60,000 nt of DNA from Glandiceps talaboti. Taxonomy: Eukaryota; Hemichordata; Enteropneusta; Spengelidae. Shown one piece after another: positions 34,785 through 44,772 of the stretch. The stretch lies in the NCBI RefSeq assembly GCF_964340395.1, contig NC_135552.1, positions 13,223,694-13,283,693 on the forward strand. Reading direction: 5' to 3'. A program made the translations under genes and the position numbers. Positions within the stretch are counted from its first letter, which is position 1, and each line of letters opens with the position of its first letter. The notes below the pieces were generated by a model. The model was given only the letters and a program-made list of their open reading frames with translations, was not told the DNA's origin and made no database searches.

Positions 34785-36221
34785 TCACTTGGCATTTGGT
34801 GGGGGTGGTGGTAGTGGTATTCTGGGCGGTGACTCAGTTGGTAATGGCGGGGTTTCAGTTACGCTAGTTTCGGTGGAGACGGACGATGTGAGGGGAGAGG
34901 ATGGATCGTTTTGATTGGTAACATATCCACTCCAACTCGAACTCGTTGGTTGCATGACAGTGTGCGTACCCATTTGTGGAAAATAACCATAGCTGCTATA
35001 CATGGACGAGTATGGATGAATAGCGTAAGCATAAGGTGTTCCTGCTCCATAGTAGATTGGTGGTTGATATGTAGACATGACAGACGCTTGATCGAGACAC
35101 GCATTTGCTGGTGATGGGACAGTCTTTTCATATGTTGTTGATTCGATGGACTCTTCTGTCATGTCTGTCTCGGTGTTCGATTTGGTAGCTCGTTGTGATG
35201 TTGACGCGTCAGAGGGAAATGTCACTTTATACTTATCATTTGTCTCCAGTAACTCGCGGACTCGATCTTTTGGTTTTACCAGTCCTCGTCGCTGTTTATA
35301 CGTTGATATAACCTGTTGAAACTTCGCGCTCTCCCTTTCTAAGTTGTATGGCACTTTGTCATGGTAATGTTTCTTTAGGACGGAGATATCGTGGTTCAGC
35401 AAATATCGTCTTGGCTGACGCCCTGTTGGAGTGTCGACGAGATACTTGTCTCTATCACTATTAATGAGAGCAGTTTCAATTTTTCTCTCAAAAGATGATA
35501 GAAGAGACGCTGCTAATTCACGTTTGTGAGCTAACTCACTCTCTACTTTCTTCATGTCTTTCTCTATTTCACATCTTCGTTTAGCAAGCGAACTCAACTG
35601 TACTTTCTCTTCTGCATGGGACGGATGGTTTATGTCGCCACATATCTGCGCTGACTGACAAATTGAGTATGGACATTGAGTCTTATTATGACCTTCACGA
35701 AGGTGGCAGCGGCCACATCTTTTCTTTGTGGTGTCCTGTGTGACATTTGAACTATACTTCTCATTCAGTGCAGCTATGTCCTTCTGTACAGCTTTGTATT
35801 CACTTTTCAGGTCAGACAGCTCACGCTCCTTATACTCGATATCCAACTGTAACGGTGCCTTATATTCATATTCATCTTCAGTTTTTTTCACTCGTGCGGG
35901 AGTACATGCACTGTGTAGTTCTGACTGGGACGATTCACTATCTTCCTGTGGACGTCCATCCAAAAGTTCACTTTGGCAGTGACTGAAGTTTAACTTTTTA
36001 GGATAGGTTCCAGTTGTTTGGTCTCCTTTACGTTTTCTGCCCTCCGCTGTATGTAAAATATGTGGTAATAGTGTCATGTTTGCCCATGTATGTCCATCTT
36101 TGTCCTTGTTCACAGTACCATGTTTGATATCACCTTTGACCAGGATGGTGTAGCTACCATAGTGACACCTATAACCATAAGACATAGGTAGATATACAAC
36201 CTTGCTATTCCCCCGGGGCAT
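34785..36221 (-). CDS. Unknown 478-residue zinc-knuckle, coiled-coil, proline-rich protein
   Basis: I do not recognise a named family. Seen in order: an N-terminal 70-residue part with a short Tyr/His-rich motif; a basic and acidic linker; a Glu/Lys-rich coiled coil (about 125-160); a zinc-knuckle-like 'CGRCHLREGHNKTQC' (about 168-182) followed by further Cys/His; and a second coiled coil (about 205-245). A conserved-looking block 'YLVDTPTGRQPRRYLLNHD' comes next. A Tyr/Ser/Thr-rich tail ends in a poly-Pro run. The frame is intact and intron-free. The start codon and about 13 residues lie in the first unit of the 120-bp array, so the true start may instead follow an AG at about 36,173. The knuckle hints at RNA or DNA binding (inference); a gag-like or transposon-associated origin is possible. 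Confidence 0.65.
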   Translation of the reverse strand: MPRGNSKVVYLPMSYGYRCHYGSYTILVKGDIKHGTVNKDKDGHTWANMTLLPHILHTAEGRKRKGDQTTGTYPKKLNFSHCQSELLDGRPQEDSESSQSELHSACTPARVKKTEDEYEYKAPLQLDIEYKERELSDLKSEYKAVQKDIAALNEKYSSNVTQDTTKKRCGRCHLREGHNKTQCPYSICQSAQICGDINHPSHAEEKVQLSSLAKRRCEIEKDMKKVESELAHKRELAASLLSSFERKIETALINSDRDKYLVDTPTGRQPRRYLLNHDISVLKKHYHDKVPYNLERESAKFQQVISTYKQRRGLVKPKDRVRELLETNDKYKVTFPSDASTSQRATKSNTETDMTEESIESTTYEKTVPSPANACLDQASVMSTYQPPIYYGAGTPYAYAIHPYSSMYSSYGYFPQMGTHTVMQPTSSSWSGYVTNQNDPSSPLTSSVSTETSVTETPPLPTESPPRIPLPPPPPNAK

Positions 36222-37740
36222 AGGAACTCAAAGTTGGTAATATTGACGGGGTGTAAAGAGTGGTTAGTTTATCTGTATATACAAGGGGTAGGTAAATGTG
36301 GTCATAGGTAGATATACAACCTTGTTATTCCCCTGGGGCATAGGAACTCAAAGTTGGTAATATTGCCGGGGTGTAAAGAGTGGTTAGTTTATCTGTATAT
36401 ACAAGGGGTAGGTAAATGTGGTCATAGGTAGATATACAACCTTGTTATTACCCTGGTGCATAGGAACTTAAAGTTGGTAATGTTGAGGGGGTGTAAAAAG
36501 TGGCCTGTTTATCTGTATATACAAGGGGTAGGTAAATGTGGTCATAGGTAGATATACAACCTTGTTATTACCCTGGTGCATAGGAACTTAAAGTTGGTAA
36601 TGTTGAGGGGGTGTAAAAAGTGGCCTGTTTATCTGTATATACAAGGGGTAGGTAAATGTGGTCATAGGTATATATACAACCTTGTTATTACCCTGGTGCA
36701 TAGGAACTCAAAGTTGGTATTATTGACGGGGTGTAAAGAGTGGTTAGTTTATCTGTATATACAAGGGGTAGGTAAATGTGGTCATAGGTATATATACAAC
36801 CTTGTTATTCCCATGGGGCATAGGAACTCAAAGTTGGTAATATTGAGGGGGTGTAAAAGTGGCTTGTTTATCTGTATATACAAGGGGTAGGTAAATGTGG
36901 TCATAGGTAGATATACAACCTTGTTATTCCCATGGGGCATAGGAACTTAAAGTTGGTAATATTGACGGGGTGTAAAAAGTGGCTTGTTTATCTGTAGATA
37001 CAAGGGGTGGGTAAATGTGGTCATAGGTAGATATACAACCTTGTTATTACCCTGGTGCATAGGAACTTAAAGTTGGTAATGTTGAGGGGGTGTAAAAAGT
37101 GGCCTGTTTATCTGTATATACAAGGGGTAGGTAAATGTGGTCATAGGTAGATATACAACCTTGTTATTACCCTGGTGCATAGGAACTTAAAGTTGGTAAT
37201 GTTGAGGGGGTGTAAAAAGTGGCCTGTTTATCTGTATATACAAGGGGTAGGTAAATGTGGTCATAGGTAGATATACAACCTTGTTATTACCCTGGTGCAT
37301 AGGAACTTAAAGTTGGTAATGTTGAGGGGGTGTAAAAAGTGGCCTGTTTATCTGTATATACAAGGGGTAGGTAAATGTGGTCATAGGTAGATATACAACC
37401 TTGTTATTACCCTGGTGCATAGGAACTTAAAGTTGGTAATGTTGAGGGGGTGTAAAAAGTGGCCTGTTTATCTGTTTATATAAGGGGTAGGTAAATGTGG
37501 TCATAGGTAGATAATACAACCTTGTTATTCCCCTGGGGCATAGGAACTTAAAGTTGGTAATGTTGAGGGGGTGTAAAAAGTGGCCTGTTTATCTGTATAT
37601 ACAAGGGGTAGGTAAATGTGGTCATAGGTAGATATACAACCTTGTTATTCCCATGGGGCATAGGAACTTAAAGTTGGTGATATTGAGGGGGTGTAAAAAG
37701 TGGCTTGTTTATCTGTATATACAGGGGGTGGGCAAATGTG
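36181..37740. repeat. 120-bp tandem array, 13 units
   Basis: Thirteen units of 119-121 bp beginning 'gtcataggtagatatacaac' and containing 'cataggaact', 'aaagttggta' and 'caaggggtaggtaaatgtgg'. Units at 37,021-37,500 are almost identical, while outer ones differ more, which points to recent local amplification. On the minus strand each unit has an ATG followed by about 37 codons and a stop. In the first unit that ATG is the start of the 478-residue protein. Confidence 0.95.
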
Positions 37741-37910
37741 GTCATGGGCATTATACCTTTGTTTCCTCCATAGGGTAAAGTAGGGAGTATGTGGTCATTT
37801 AAACTGGGGGTATATAGAACTGTGTTTATCCATATTTAGAAAGGGGTTCAAACTTGGACACACATTGGCATTATACCTTTGTATCCTCCAAAGGGTAAAG
37901 TAGGGAGTAT
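37741..37910. repeat. Diverged 120-bp units flanking the transposon (left)
   Basis: 'ggcattatacctttgt' recurs at 37,747 and 37,867, again 120 bp apart, so the array period continues into a second unit type. The second unit is cut at GGGAGTAT by the transposon. Its missing part resumes at 50,184. Confidence 0.85.
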
Positions 37911-38309
37911 CACAGGCATTTGTTTCCCGAGTTATGGCTCAGAATATTTCTATCAGAATACGATAAAATGACGATAATATCGTTAATATTGACGTATTAA
38001 ACCAACACTATATGAAAGGGGTAAAATTACACTTGTTTCTGTGATCGCGCAGTTTCACTAAATGCGAAGGAAGACACAAGGTATGAAAGGCAGCCGCCAT
38101 TACCGTACGTAAACATGAACGTTCAACCGGCCGTTGTACTGGGCAAACATTTCGATGATTTTACCTTCCGTCACTTCCTGGTTCCTAAATTTAATAATCT
38201 TCCGATAAATCGTGTCGTTGTTACAATCGGACCATGCCTACCAAAGATATCAACCGATTTCTGACGCCATGTAGGAGAATTGGAGCAGATAAATTTTTTC
38301 TAACTACCT
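37911..38309 (+). repeat. Left terminal inverted repeat, 399 bp
   Basis: Reads inward from CACAGG. It is the reverse complement of 49,785-50,183 over its whole length in my base-by-base reading. Homology stops after TAACTACCT. It is far longer than the 31-bp ends of the Drosophila P element. Confidence 0.93.
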
Positions 38310-38402
38310 ATTTTGCATATTGGATTGCCTGTCCCTGGACCTTTGTGTAACGGCGCATGTGATTGGCGCATGACGTGATACAACAGTGGTGGGATACGGA
38401 GG
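38310..38402 (+). promoter_or_regulatory. Candidate 5' non-coding exon and splice donor for the helicase gene
   Basis: Just inside the left repeat the sequence GATACGGAG|GTAAGT forms a consensus donor at 38,402. Candidate acceptors lie before the helicase start (TTTTTTTTCAG at about 40,411 and TTCATTGCAG at about 40,461). Inference: transcription starts in or next to the inverted repeat, and a non-coding first exon is spliced to the coding exon. Confidence 0.4.
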
Positions 38403-38639
38403 TAAGTGCCGATCGTGTGTTCTCTAACCAAGTTGGAAAATGAGTTAATATACGTGCATTTTTTCTGTTAAAAGTAGTTTAATCCCCATCTGCATGACCA
38501 TACACATTTTCAGATTGCTTATTCAACATAATTGCCATGTATTTTGCTAGGTTAAAAATGTTGTTCAGTTTGTGATCAGTAATGGCGCGATTGTAGCACG
38601 TTGCATGACGTAATGCATGCAGTTGACATGGTTTTAGTC

Positions 38640-39300
38640 ATCACATGGGGGGTTTTTACTGTCATGTAATTTTCATTGATCAAGTTGTCTTATAGATTAC
38701 ATTATTTTATAAAGTTGTTCATTTGTTATAACTATCACTTGGAAAAACTGTTTTACAATATTATTAAATGTTTGGAAATTTACTGTCATGTGTTTTTCAT
38801 TGAATTTGACTTTGATCAAGTAGTGTTATACTATTATAGATAACATTATTTTATTAAAGTTTTTCATTTGTTATAACTAACACTTTGATAAACTTCTACA
38901 ATATTATGACATGATGGGAAATTGTTCTGTCAATGTCATGTGTTTTTCATTGAATTTGACTTTGATCAAGTAGTGTTATACTATTATAGATAACATTATC
39001 TTATTAAAGTTTTTCATTTGTTATAACTAACACTTTGATAACTTCTACAATATTATGACATGATGGGAAATTGTACTGTCAATGTCATGTATTTTTCATT
39101 GAATTTGACTTTGATCAAGTAGTGTTATACTATAGATAACATTATTTTATCAAAGGTTTTCATTTGTTATAACTAACTCTGAGAAACTGCTAGAAATTTT
39201 TACTGTCATGTATCTTCATTGAATTTGACTTTCATCAATCTTCTAATGTCATTCGATAATGTTTTGTTACAGTTGTTCATTGGTTATAACTAACATTGTT
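38640..39300. repeat. Subterminal tandem repeat, about 145 bp x 4-5
   Basis: Degenerate units with 'tgtcatgtgtttttcattga', 'atttgactttgatcaagtag' and 'catttgttataactaacact' recur at about 38,790, 38,936 and 39,084, with shorter partial units at each side. It lies between the left repeat and the helicase gene, a place where many transposons keep transposase-binding sites (inference). Confidence 0.8.
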
Positions 39301-40524
39301 TTGTTACAAACGCTTATTTCAATAGATTACTATTACAATGCTGTTTTTTATCTGTTGTCATTCCAGAAGTGATTTAAATTTATTAAACATGTCAATGATA
39401 GAAATCATATTTAAATCAAAATTAATATCGAATATTTGATGATCACATATCTCAAATTCTTCATGTCTGTTTCAACAATTGTATTCACCTTTTCACTTGT
39501 CAGTTGCCCCAAAAACTTTCATAAAAATAGTATGAATGACCTTGTAACACAAGTGTGCAGTTTGTAGCATTTTTTCATACACTGTAATTTTACTGTAGAA
39601 GAAAAACAGCTTTGATGGTACTCCATAAATGTAGGTGTTTAATAACACAACTGAATCTCGGAATCCATTAGCTTAGTAATCAGTGACTATGGATGAAAAT
39701 AATAATATAAATATAACAATTTATTTTCAAAAATTAAAGCCAAAGCTTGAAATGTCATGTTGAAAACCAATCCATGTATACATGTGATATGTGTTTTATT
39801 GTCGTATGTATGTATTACTGGTACATATATAATGAAATATGTTTTGATTGTAATTTTTAGGCCATACATTTTTTTTTACTTTTTGCCGAGATGATCACAC
39901 CAGAACAGAACAGTCCAAATGAGTAGTATACAAAATATCCTGAAAACTACAATCGACCTTGTAATAGCATTAAATATTTACAGTTATGTTTTGCTAAAAC
40001 ATGACTTACCAACCTTACAAAAGCATACTTACATTATTATCAGGTACTTGTAGAGCTAATGGATTCTTTAGATCTGTCTTTTTAATGAAAATTTCAATTT
40101 ATGTGAAGAGTGTAGTTGGCTTGGAATGGTATACTGAATACTGTGGAATACTTTATTTGAACTGAAAATATTGTAATTAGAATGTCATTGCTGCAAGTTC
40201 CTATGGTATGTTGATATGTTTTCACAGTTTCTCTCAATAAATACAGTTTCAAGATAAAGAGTTTGTACAAATGTAATAAAATGTTCTGTGAGTTCATATT
40301 TCTTTTACCTGTGAAGAGAATTTGACATGAAAGTATGAGTCATCCTTGAAAATAAATTATTCCATGGTATTATGGTATATTTTACAGCCTCATTTTAAAA
40401 ATTTTTTTTCAGTTACAAAGTTACGACTTTGTAACTTTGTTAGAATGCTTCATTGCAGTTGTATTTGGTATCAGTGGTGTGTTTTTTTAACAGTGTGTTA
40501 AAGGTACTTCTGTGTTGATACAAC

Positions 40525-43500
40525 ATGAATATAAAGCAGCAGGAAGCTATCGAGATTGCACTTGCCGGGCATAGTTTTTTCCTAAGCGGCAGTGCTGGGA
40601 CTGGTAAAACGTATGTTGTTATAGAAATTGCTAAGGCGCTAAAGAATCTAAAGAAAGTCAGCATCACAGGGACAACAGGCCTCAGCAGTCTACATTATAG
40701 TTCTTCAGGAGGGATGACAATCCATTCCTGGGCCGGGTTGGGAGTTGGCAACCATACCCGGCAAAAGCTATGTTCGTTAGTCCAGAAGGATGAGAAATAT
40801 GAGGCCTGTAGGGTGAGGATAAAGGAGACGGATGTTCTCATCATTGATGAAGTGTCGATGCTTAGTAAAAAAATACTTGAAGATTTAGAATACGTATGCA
40901 GACACGTGAGGGAGAATGAGGTGGTGTTTGGAGGGCTCCAAATAATTTTCGTGGGAGACTTCTACCAATTGCCACCTGTACCAGATAAATGGTCGGGAGA
41001 CTCTGGCAAGTATGCTTTCCAAAGCAGTATCTGGAGAAAGAGTGTTCCCCACACAGTTCTGCTTGAGGAGGTAGTGAGGCAAAGAGATGACAACTTGGTA
41101 AAGGCTGTTGCCGAGTTAACATATGGCACTACATCACAAGAAACAGACGAGCTATTGCAAAGTTTAGATAGACCAATAGATGAAAACCCTGCTGGATGTC
41201 AACCAGTACGTCTTTTTGGGACAAATTTTGAAGTTGATGTGTTTAATGCTAAAAAGTTGATGCCTTTGGGTGGTGATATCAAGGAGTATTACTCAGAAGA
41301 TGAAGGAGACCAGCTAACGCTAAACCAATTCGCAGCTCCCCACCAACTTGTTTTAAAAAAGGACGCACCAGTCATCCTTGTTAGAAACCTATCTGGAGAA
41401 CTAGTAAATGGACTTTGTGGTACTGTGCAGAAAATGGAGAACAGCAGCATCATGGTTCATTTTCCAAGGATTGCAAAATTAGTGAACATAAAACCCACAC
41501 TATTGGCAAAATATGATCCCACCACCAATGCAGTAATTGCTCAGAGACGACAGATACCTTTACGGCTTGCTTATGGAATAACAGTGCACAGAGCTCAAGG
41601 CATGACATTAGAGGCAGTGGAGGTAGACTGCAAGCACATGTATCACCCAGGCCAACTGGCTGTAGCGGTAGGTCGGGCAACTCATGTTAATGGCCTTAGT
41701 GTATTCAACTTTAGACCATCACTTTGTGTACCTGCTCCAAGGCTTGTTACAAATTTCTACTCTTCAATCAATGAGGGAAATGTAGAACTTTTACAAGATC
41801 TTTCATGTTGTTGTACATATAGCACTTCTGAAGTTGTTGATGACCCCATTTTACCAACTGTTATACCTCTGATTGAAGCGGATGATTTCAGTTTGGAAGA
41901 ACTTGATCTCATTGATGGAATAATGCGTTCCTTTGAAACCACAGAAGATCAGGAAGGTGGTCAAGATGTTCCAATTTTCTTACATCCCTTGGAAATTTTA
42001 AGATCACTTTCGGTAGCCAATCCAGTCACAAAACAGCAGTCACAGAGACAAACCATAATAGAAGCCCTGGAAGAGATGCCCATAAACTTAAATAATTTTG
42101 TCTGTACAGTTGGAAAGACAATAGTAGATATGCTGGATCAAGCTTTACCTGATGATGTTGCCACTGAAGTTGCAGGGAAACACATTCGTGTATTTTATGT
42201 CAACTTTAAGAAGTTTTTAAGTTCACCAGTATTCATATCAGCATGCACCCAGTTGTTTCAGATGTATCCATCAGAGTATCAATTTTGTATCGCATCAGAT
42301 TTGGCTTTACAAATGCAGGAACTTGCACTCAAACACCGATCAGGACAGAAGATACAAGGTGAAAACAGTCAACAAACCACTCACATACCAGTACAGCTCA
42401 ACCTGTCAGAGGAGTCTAAAGGCAAAGTCAGGTACATTGGAGGCATGTGTGTTGCTAAAGCTAAATACAAATTTAAAAAAATGGTGAAAACACACTTGTA
42501 CAAGAAGCCAACATTAGCCAATTTTTACCATAGACATGTTGAAGCCCTTGAACAAATTGAAGAGAATTTTTCTACTCTGGCACAGTCTTCACAGTATCTG
42601 ATAACATTAGAAGCAACACAGAGGAAACAGAATATCAGGAGTAGTCTCACTCACATTGCAGATAACACCTTTATGTTTTTTATGAAACTTGAGGAAACAA
42701 GAGTCAATGAAGAAGCTCTTCGTAAAAAAGAAGGTATAGATGCTGAAACTCTGCAGAAGATTGAAGATAGCATGCTAGAAGATACCAGTTTGTTCCAAAT
42801 GTGGACAAAACTGTTTAGTCTTTGTCCAACTGTATCTCAAATACATGACGAAGGAAAAAAAGCACATAGTGAGAGCAATTCCAATATAGAAGCCTGTGAA
42901 GCCACTTTAGATGATATCTGTACTAGCGCTGAAGTTGTAACTAATTGCTATAGTGTCATAGTATCAAAATATATACATGTAACAAATAGTCAATTAAGGA
43001 AGGACATTTTATGTAGCTTCAAGAGAAAGAAGACGCTTGCACATCGTAAGACAGTTATGGCGTTGAAGGCTAAGAAGAAAAATGACTTCACCATGACTAT
43101 GGTGAAAGAGGATAGTTCACTAAATAAATGTTCTTCACACTATAGACTGAAGGCTATCCTTGTAAATGATAAAACATTCTTCAAACATAGCACTTTTACC
43201 AAAAGTGACCTGAAAGTCCTCTGTCAGGCATATGAAGTTGACTATACAAGTAGAGCAACAAAGGAAGAATTATCAACTACTATAGGGACAGTGATATGTG
43301 ACAAGAATGAAATGCCAAACCCATCTGTCTTTAATGAGGGTACATCATCAGGTTCAGCCAGTGTTACAACAAGTAAACCAACCACAAGACACACACCCAT
43401 GTGTACCAGCACAGATGACAATGTTCAGTCCACATCAGCAGGTACAACCAAAATTGCAACAACTAAGTCAAGGCGTAAGAGAAGACGTATACCTGTATGT

Positions 43501-43788
43501 ACTACTAGCACAGATGAGCATGTACAGTCAACAAAAGGCAAATCTGTTACTTCTAAAAAAGGTAAAAATAAGAAAAAAAAGTGTTCTCCTGCATATGAAG
43601 ATTCGCCTCAGCTAGAAGAGCTGTGTGTTGGTTGTGGAACAGCTGGTGCTGAAGAAGAACAATGGTTGTGTTGTGACAACTGTAATGAGTGGTATCACAG
43701 GGAATGCTCAGGAGTCATCACTGGGGCACAGTGGAAAGTTGTTTCAGCACCAGGAATGGAGTGGATGTGTCCAGAATGTGAAGAATAA
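40525..43788 (+). CDS. Pif1-like helicase with SAP-like segment and PHD finger
   Basis: One 1087-residue open exon. The N-terminal 400 residues are a Pif1/RecD-type superfamily 1 helicase: Walker A 'GSAGTGKT' (22-29), motif Ia region 'TTGLSSL' (50-56), Walker B 'VLIIDEVSML' (Asp108-Glu109), and 'GDFYQLPPV' (about 144). Later come 'YGITVHRAQGMTL' (about 350) and 'AVAVGRAT' (about 380). The middle is Leu/Lys-rich and unknown. A SAP-like DNA-binding segment 'FTKSDLKVLCQAYEVDYTSR' lies near 890-922, a Ser/Thr/Lys-rich basic linker follows, and a C4HC3 PHD finger ends the protein (about 1032-1087: CVGC, CCDNC, WYHREC, WMCPEC). Expected role: ATP-driven DNA unwinding, with the PHD finger perhaps reading histone tails. 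The start fits the usual Pif1 beginning. The gene lies inside the P-type transposon and converges on the transposase gene. No catalytic residue is missing. Confidence 0.9.
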   Translation: MNIKQQEAIEIALAGHSFFLSGSAGTGKTYVVIEIAKALKNLKKVSITGTTGLSSLHYSSSGGMTIHSWAGLGVGNHTRQKLCSLVQKDEKYEACRVRIKETDVLIIDEVSMLSKKILEDLEYVCRHVRENEVVFGGLQIIFVGDFYQLPPVPDKWSGDSGKYAFQSSIWRKSVPHTVLLEEVVRQRDDNLVKAVAELTYGTTSQETDELLQSLDRPIDENPAGCQPVRLFGTNFEVDVFNAKKLMPLGGDIKEYYSEDEGDQLTLNQFAAPHQLVLKKDAPVILVRNLSGELVNGLCGTVQKMENSSIMVHFPRIAKLVNIKPTLLAKYDPTTNAVIAQRRQIPLRLAYGITVHRAQGMTLEAVEVDCKHMYHPGQLAVAVGRATHVNGLSVFNFRPSLCVPAPRLVTNFYSSINEGNVELLQDLSCCCTYSTSEVVDDPILPTVIPLIEADDFSLEELDLIDGIMRSFETTEDQEGGQDVPIFLHPLEILRSLSVANPVTKQQSQRQTIIEALEEMPINLNNFVCTVGKTIVDMLDQALPDDVATEVAGKHIRVFYVNFKKFLSSPVFISACTQLFQMYPSEYQFCIASDLALQMQELALKHRSGQKIQGENSQQTTHIPVQLNLSEESKGKVRYIGGMCVAKAKYKFKKMVKTHLYKKPTLANFYHRHVEALEQIEENFSTLAQSSQYLITLEATQRKQNIRSSLTHIADNTFMFFMKLEETRVNEEALRKKEGIDAETLQKIEDSMLEDTSLFQMWTKLFSLCPTVSQIHDEGKKAHSESNSNIEACEATLDDICTSAEVVTNCYSVIVSKYIHVTNSQLRKDILCSFKRKKTLAHRKTVMALKAKKKNDFTMTMVKEDSSLNKCSSHYRLKAILVNDKTFFKHSTFTKSDLKVLCQAYEVDYTSRATKEELSTTIGTVICDKNEMPNPSVFNEGTSSGSASVTTSKPTTRHTPMCTSTDDNVQSTSAGTTKIATTKSRRKRRRIPVCTTSTDEHVQSTKGKSVTSKKGKNKKKKCSPAYEDSPQLEELCVGCGTAGAEEEQWLCCDNCNEWYHRECSGVITGAQWKVVSAPGMEWMCPECEE

Positions 43789-44772
43789 TCATTTTATTTG
43801 TTGATAAATTGGCAAGGTTAATAATTGTTAACGGATAGTAATTAAGAACTTGCATGCATTCTTTGCTGTTGTCATGTTACTAAGATAGAAATTGCATGTT
43901 AACATCACAAACATCATCTTTCAAACTATAAGACACCTCAGACACTTAAAGCAACTCATACTTTATTTATTACAATGTACAACTGCAACACTAAACAATA
44001 ATGGTTTCTTGAAAGCTTTGCAAAAACAACTACATGGGGCAGCATTCTTTATATATGAGGTGTTGTGTAGCCTAGAAGCCATAGATTCCATGTTTTGTAT
44101 GTATTTGGCTATTACCCACAGTGCTCGCCTACAAAAAAGGTTATGGTTTTGTATTGCAAGCAAAATTTACATTACAATCGCAGCTTGGATACCCCAGTTT
44201 GTGTCATCACATTATTGGCTTTGTGACTCTCCTAAATAGAGTAATTATTGGTTTTTAGAAAGGGATATTTGTTTTATTTTCATGCATTTTTTTTTATTTC
44301 AAATACAATTGGTGGTCAGAAATTAATATCAATGTTAACAAAATATTGTCAAAAATACAAATATTCATTATTACAGATAACATATACAGATATTGGAAGG
44401 CTAGGATGTTTAATCTCATTTGTGTTATCATTTCCAGGCACAGTTTCTAACTGTTGTAGTAGGCTGCTAGGTTTTGTAATGGCCTATCCACCACAATTGA
44501 CAATCATTCAGTAGCAACAAAGTACAGTCTACAATCATTATGGTAAGTGCTTTGCTAGTTTTGTACTATAAATAAGAGGTTCTGTGGTACTTACTATGTG
44601 GATATTTGTTGGCTTTAATTTAAATATTGTGTGTGTGTGCATCTACAGTTCCTGGACTTATACATGCACATTGTTATCCACATTTCAAAATTATTAGAGG
44701 CAGTCATGATAGTCCTTTCCAGTTATTCAGACAATATGTTTGAGCATTAACATTTGGTTAACTTGTAATATA
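43789..44772. other. Shared 3' region between the convergent transposon genes
   Basis: About 1 kb with no coding motif, probably the two 3' untranslated regions and terminators. A 115-codon frame at 43,892-44,239 has no recognisable domain and I take it as chance. Confidence 0.5.

Noticed and set aside
36576-36890. 104-residue plus-strand repeat protein
   Set aside because: It is a translation of the 120-bp array; frame and length follow the unit size.
43892-44239. 115-residue frame after the helicase
   Set aside because: No domain or repeat of a known kind, and it lies in the shared 3' region of two convergent genes.
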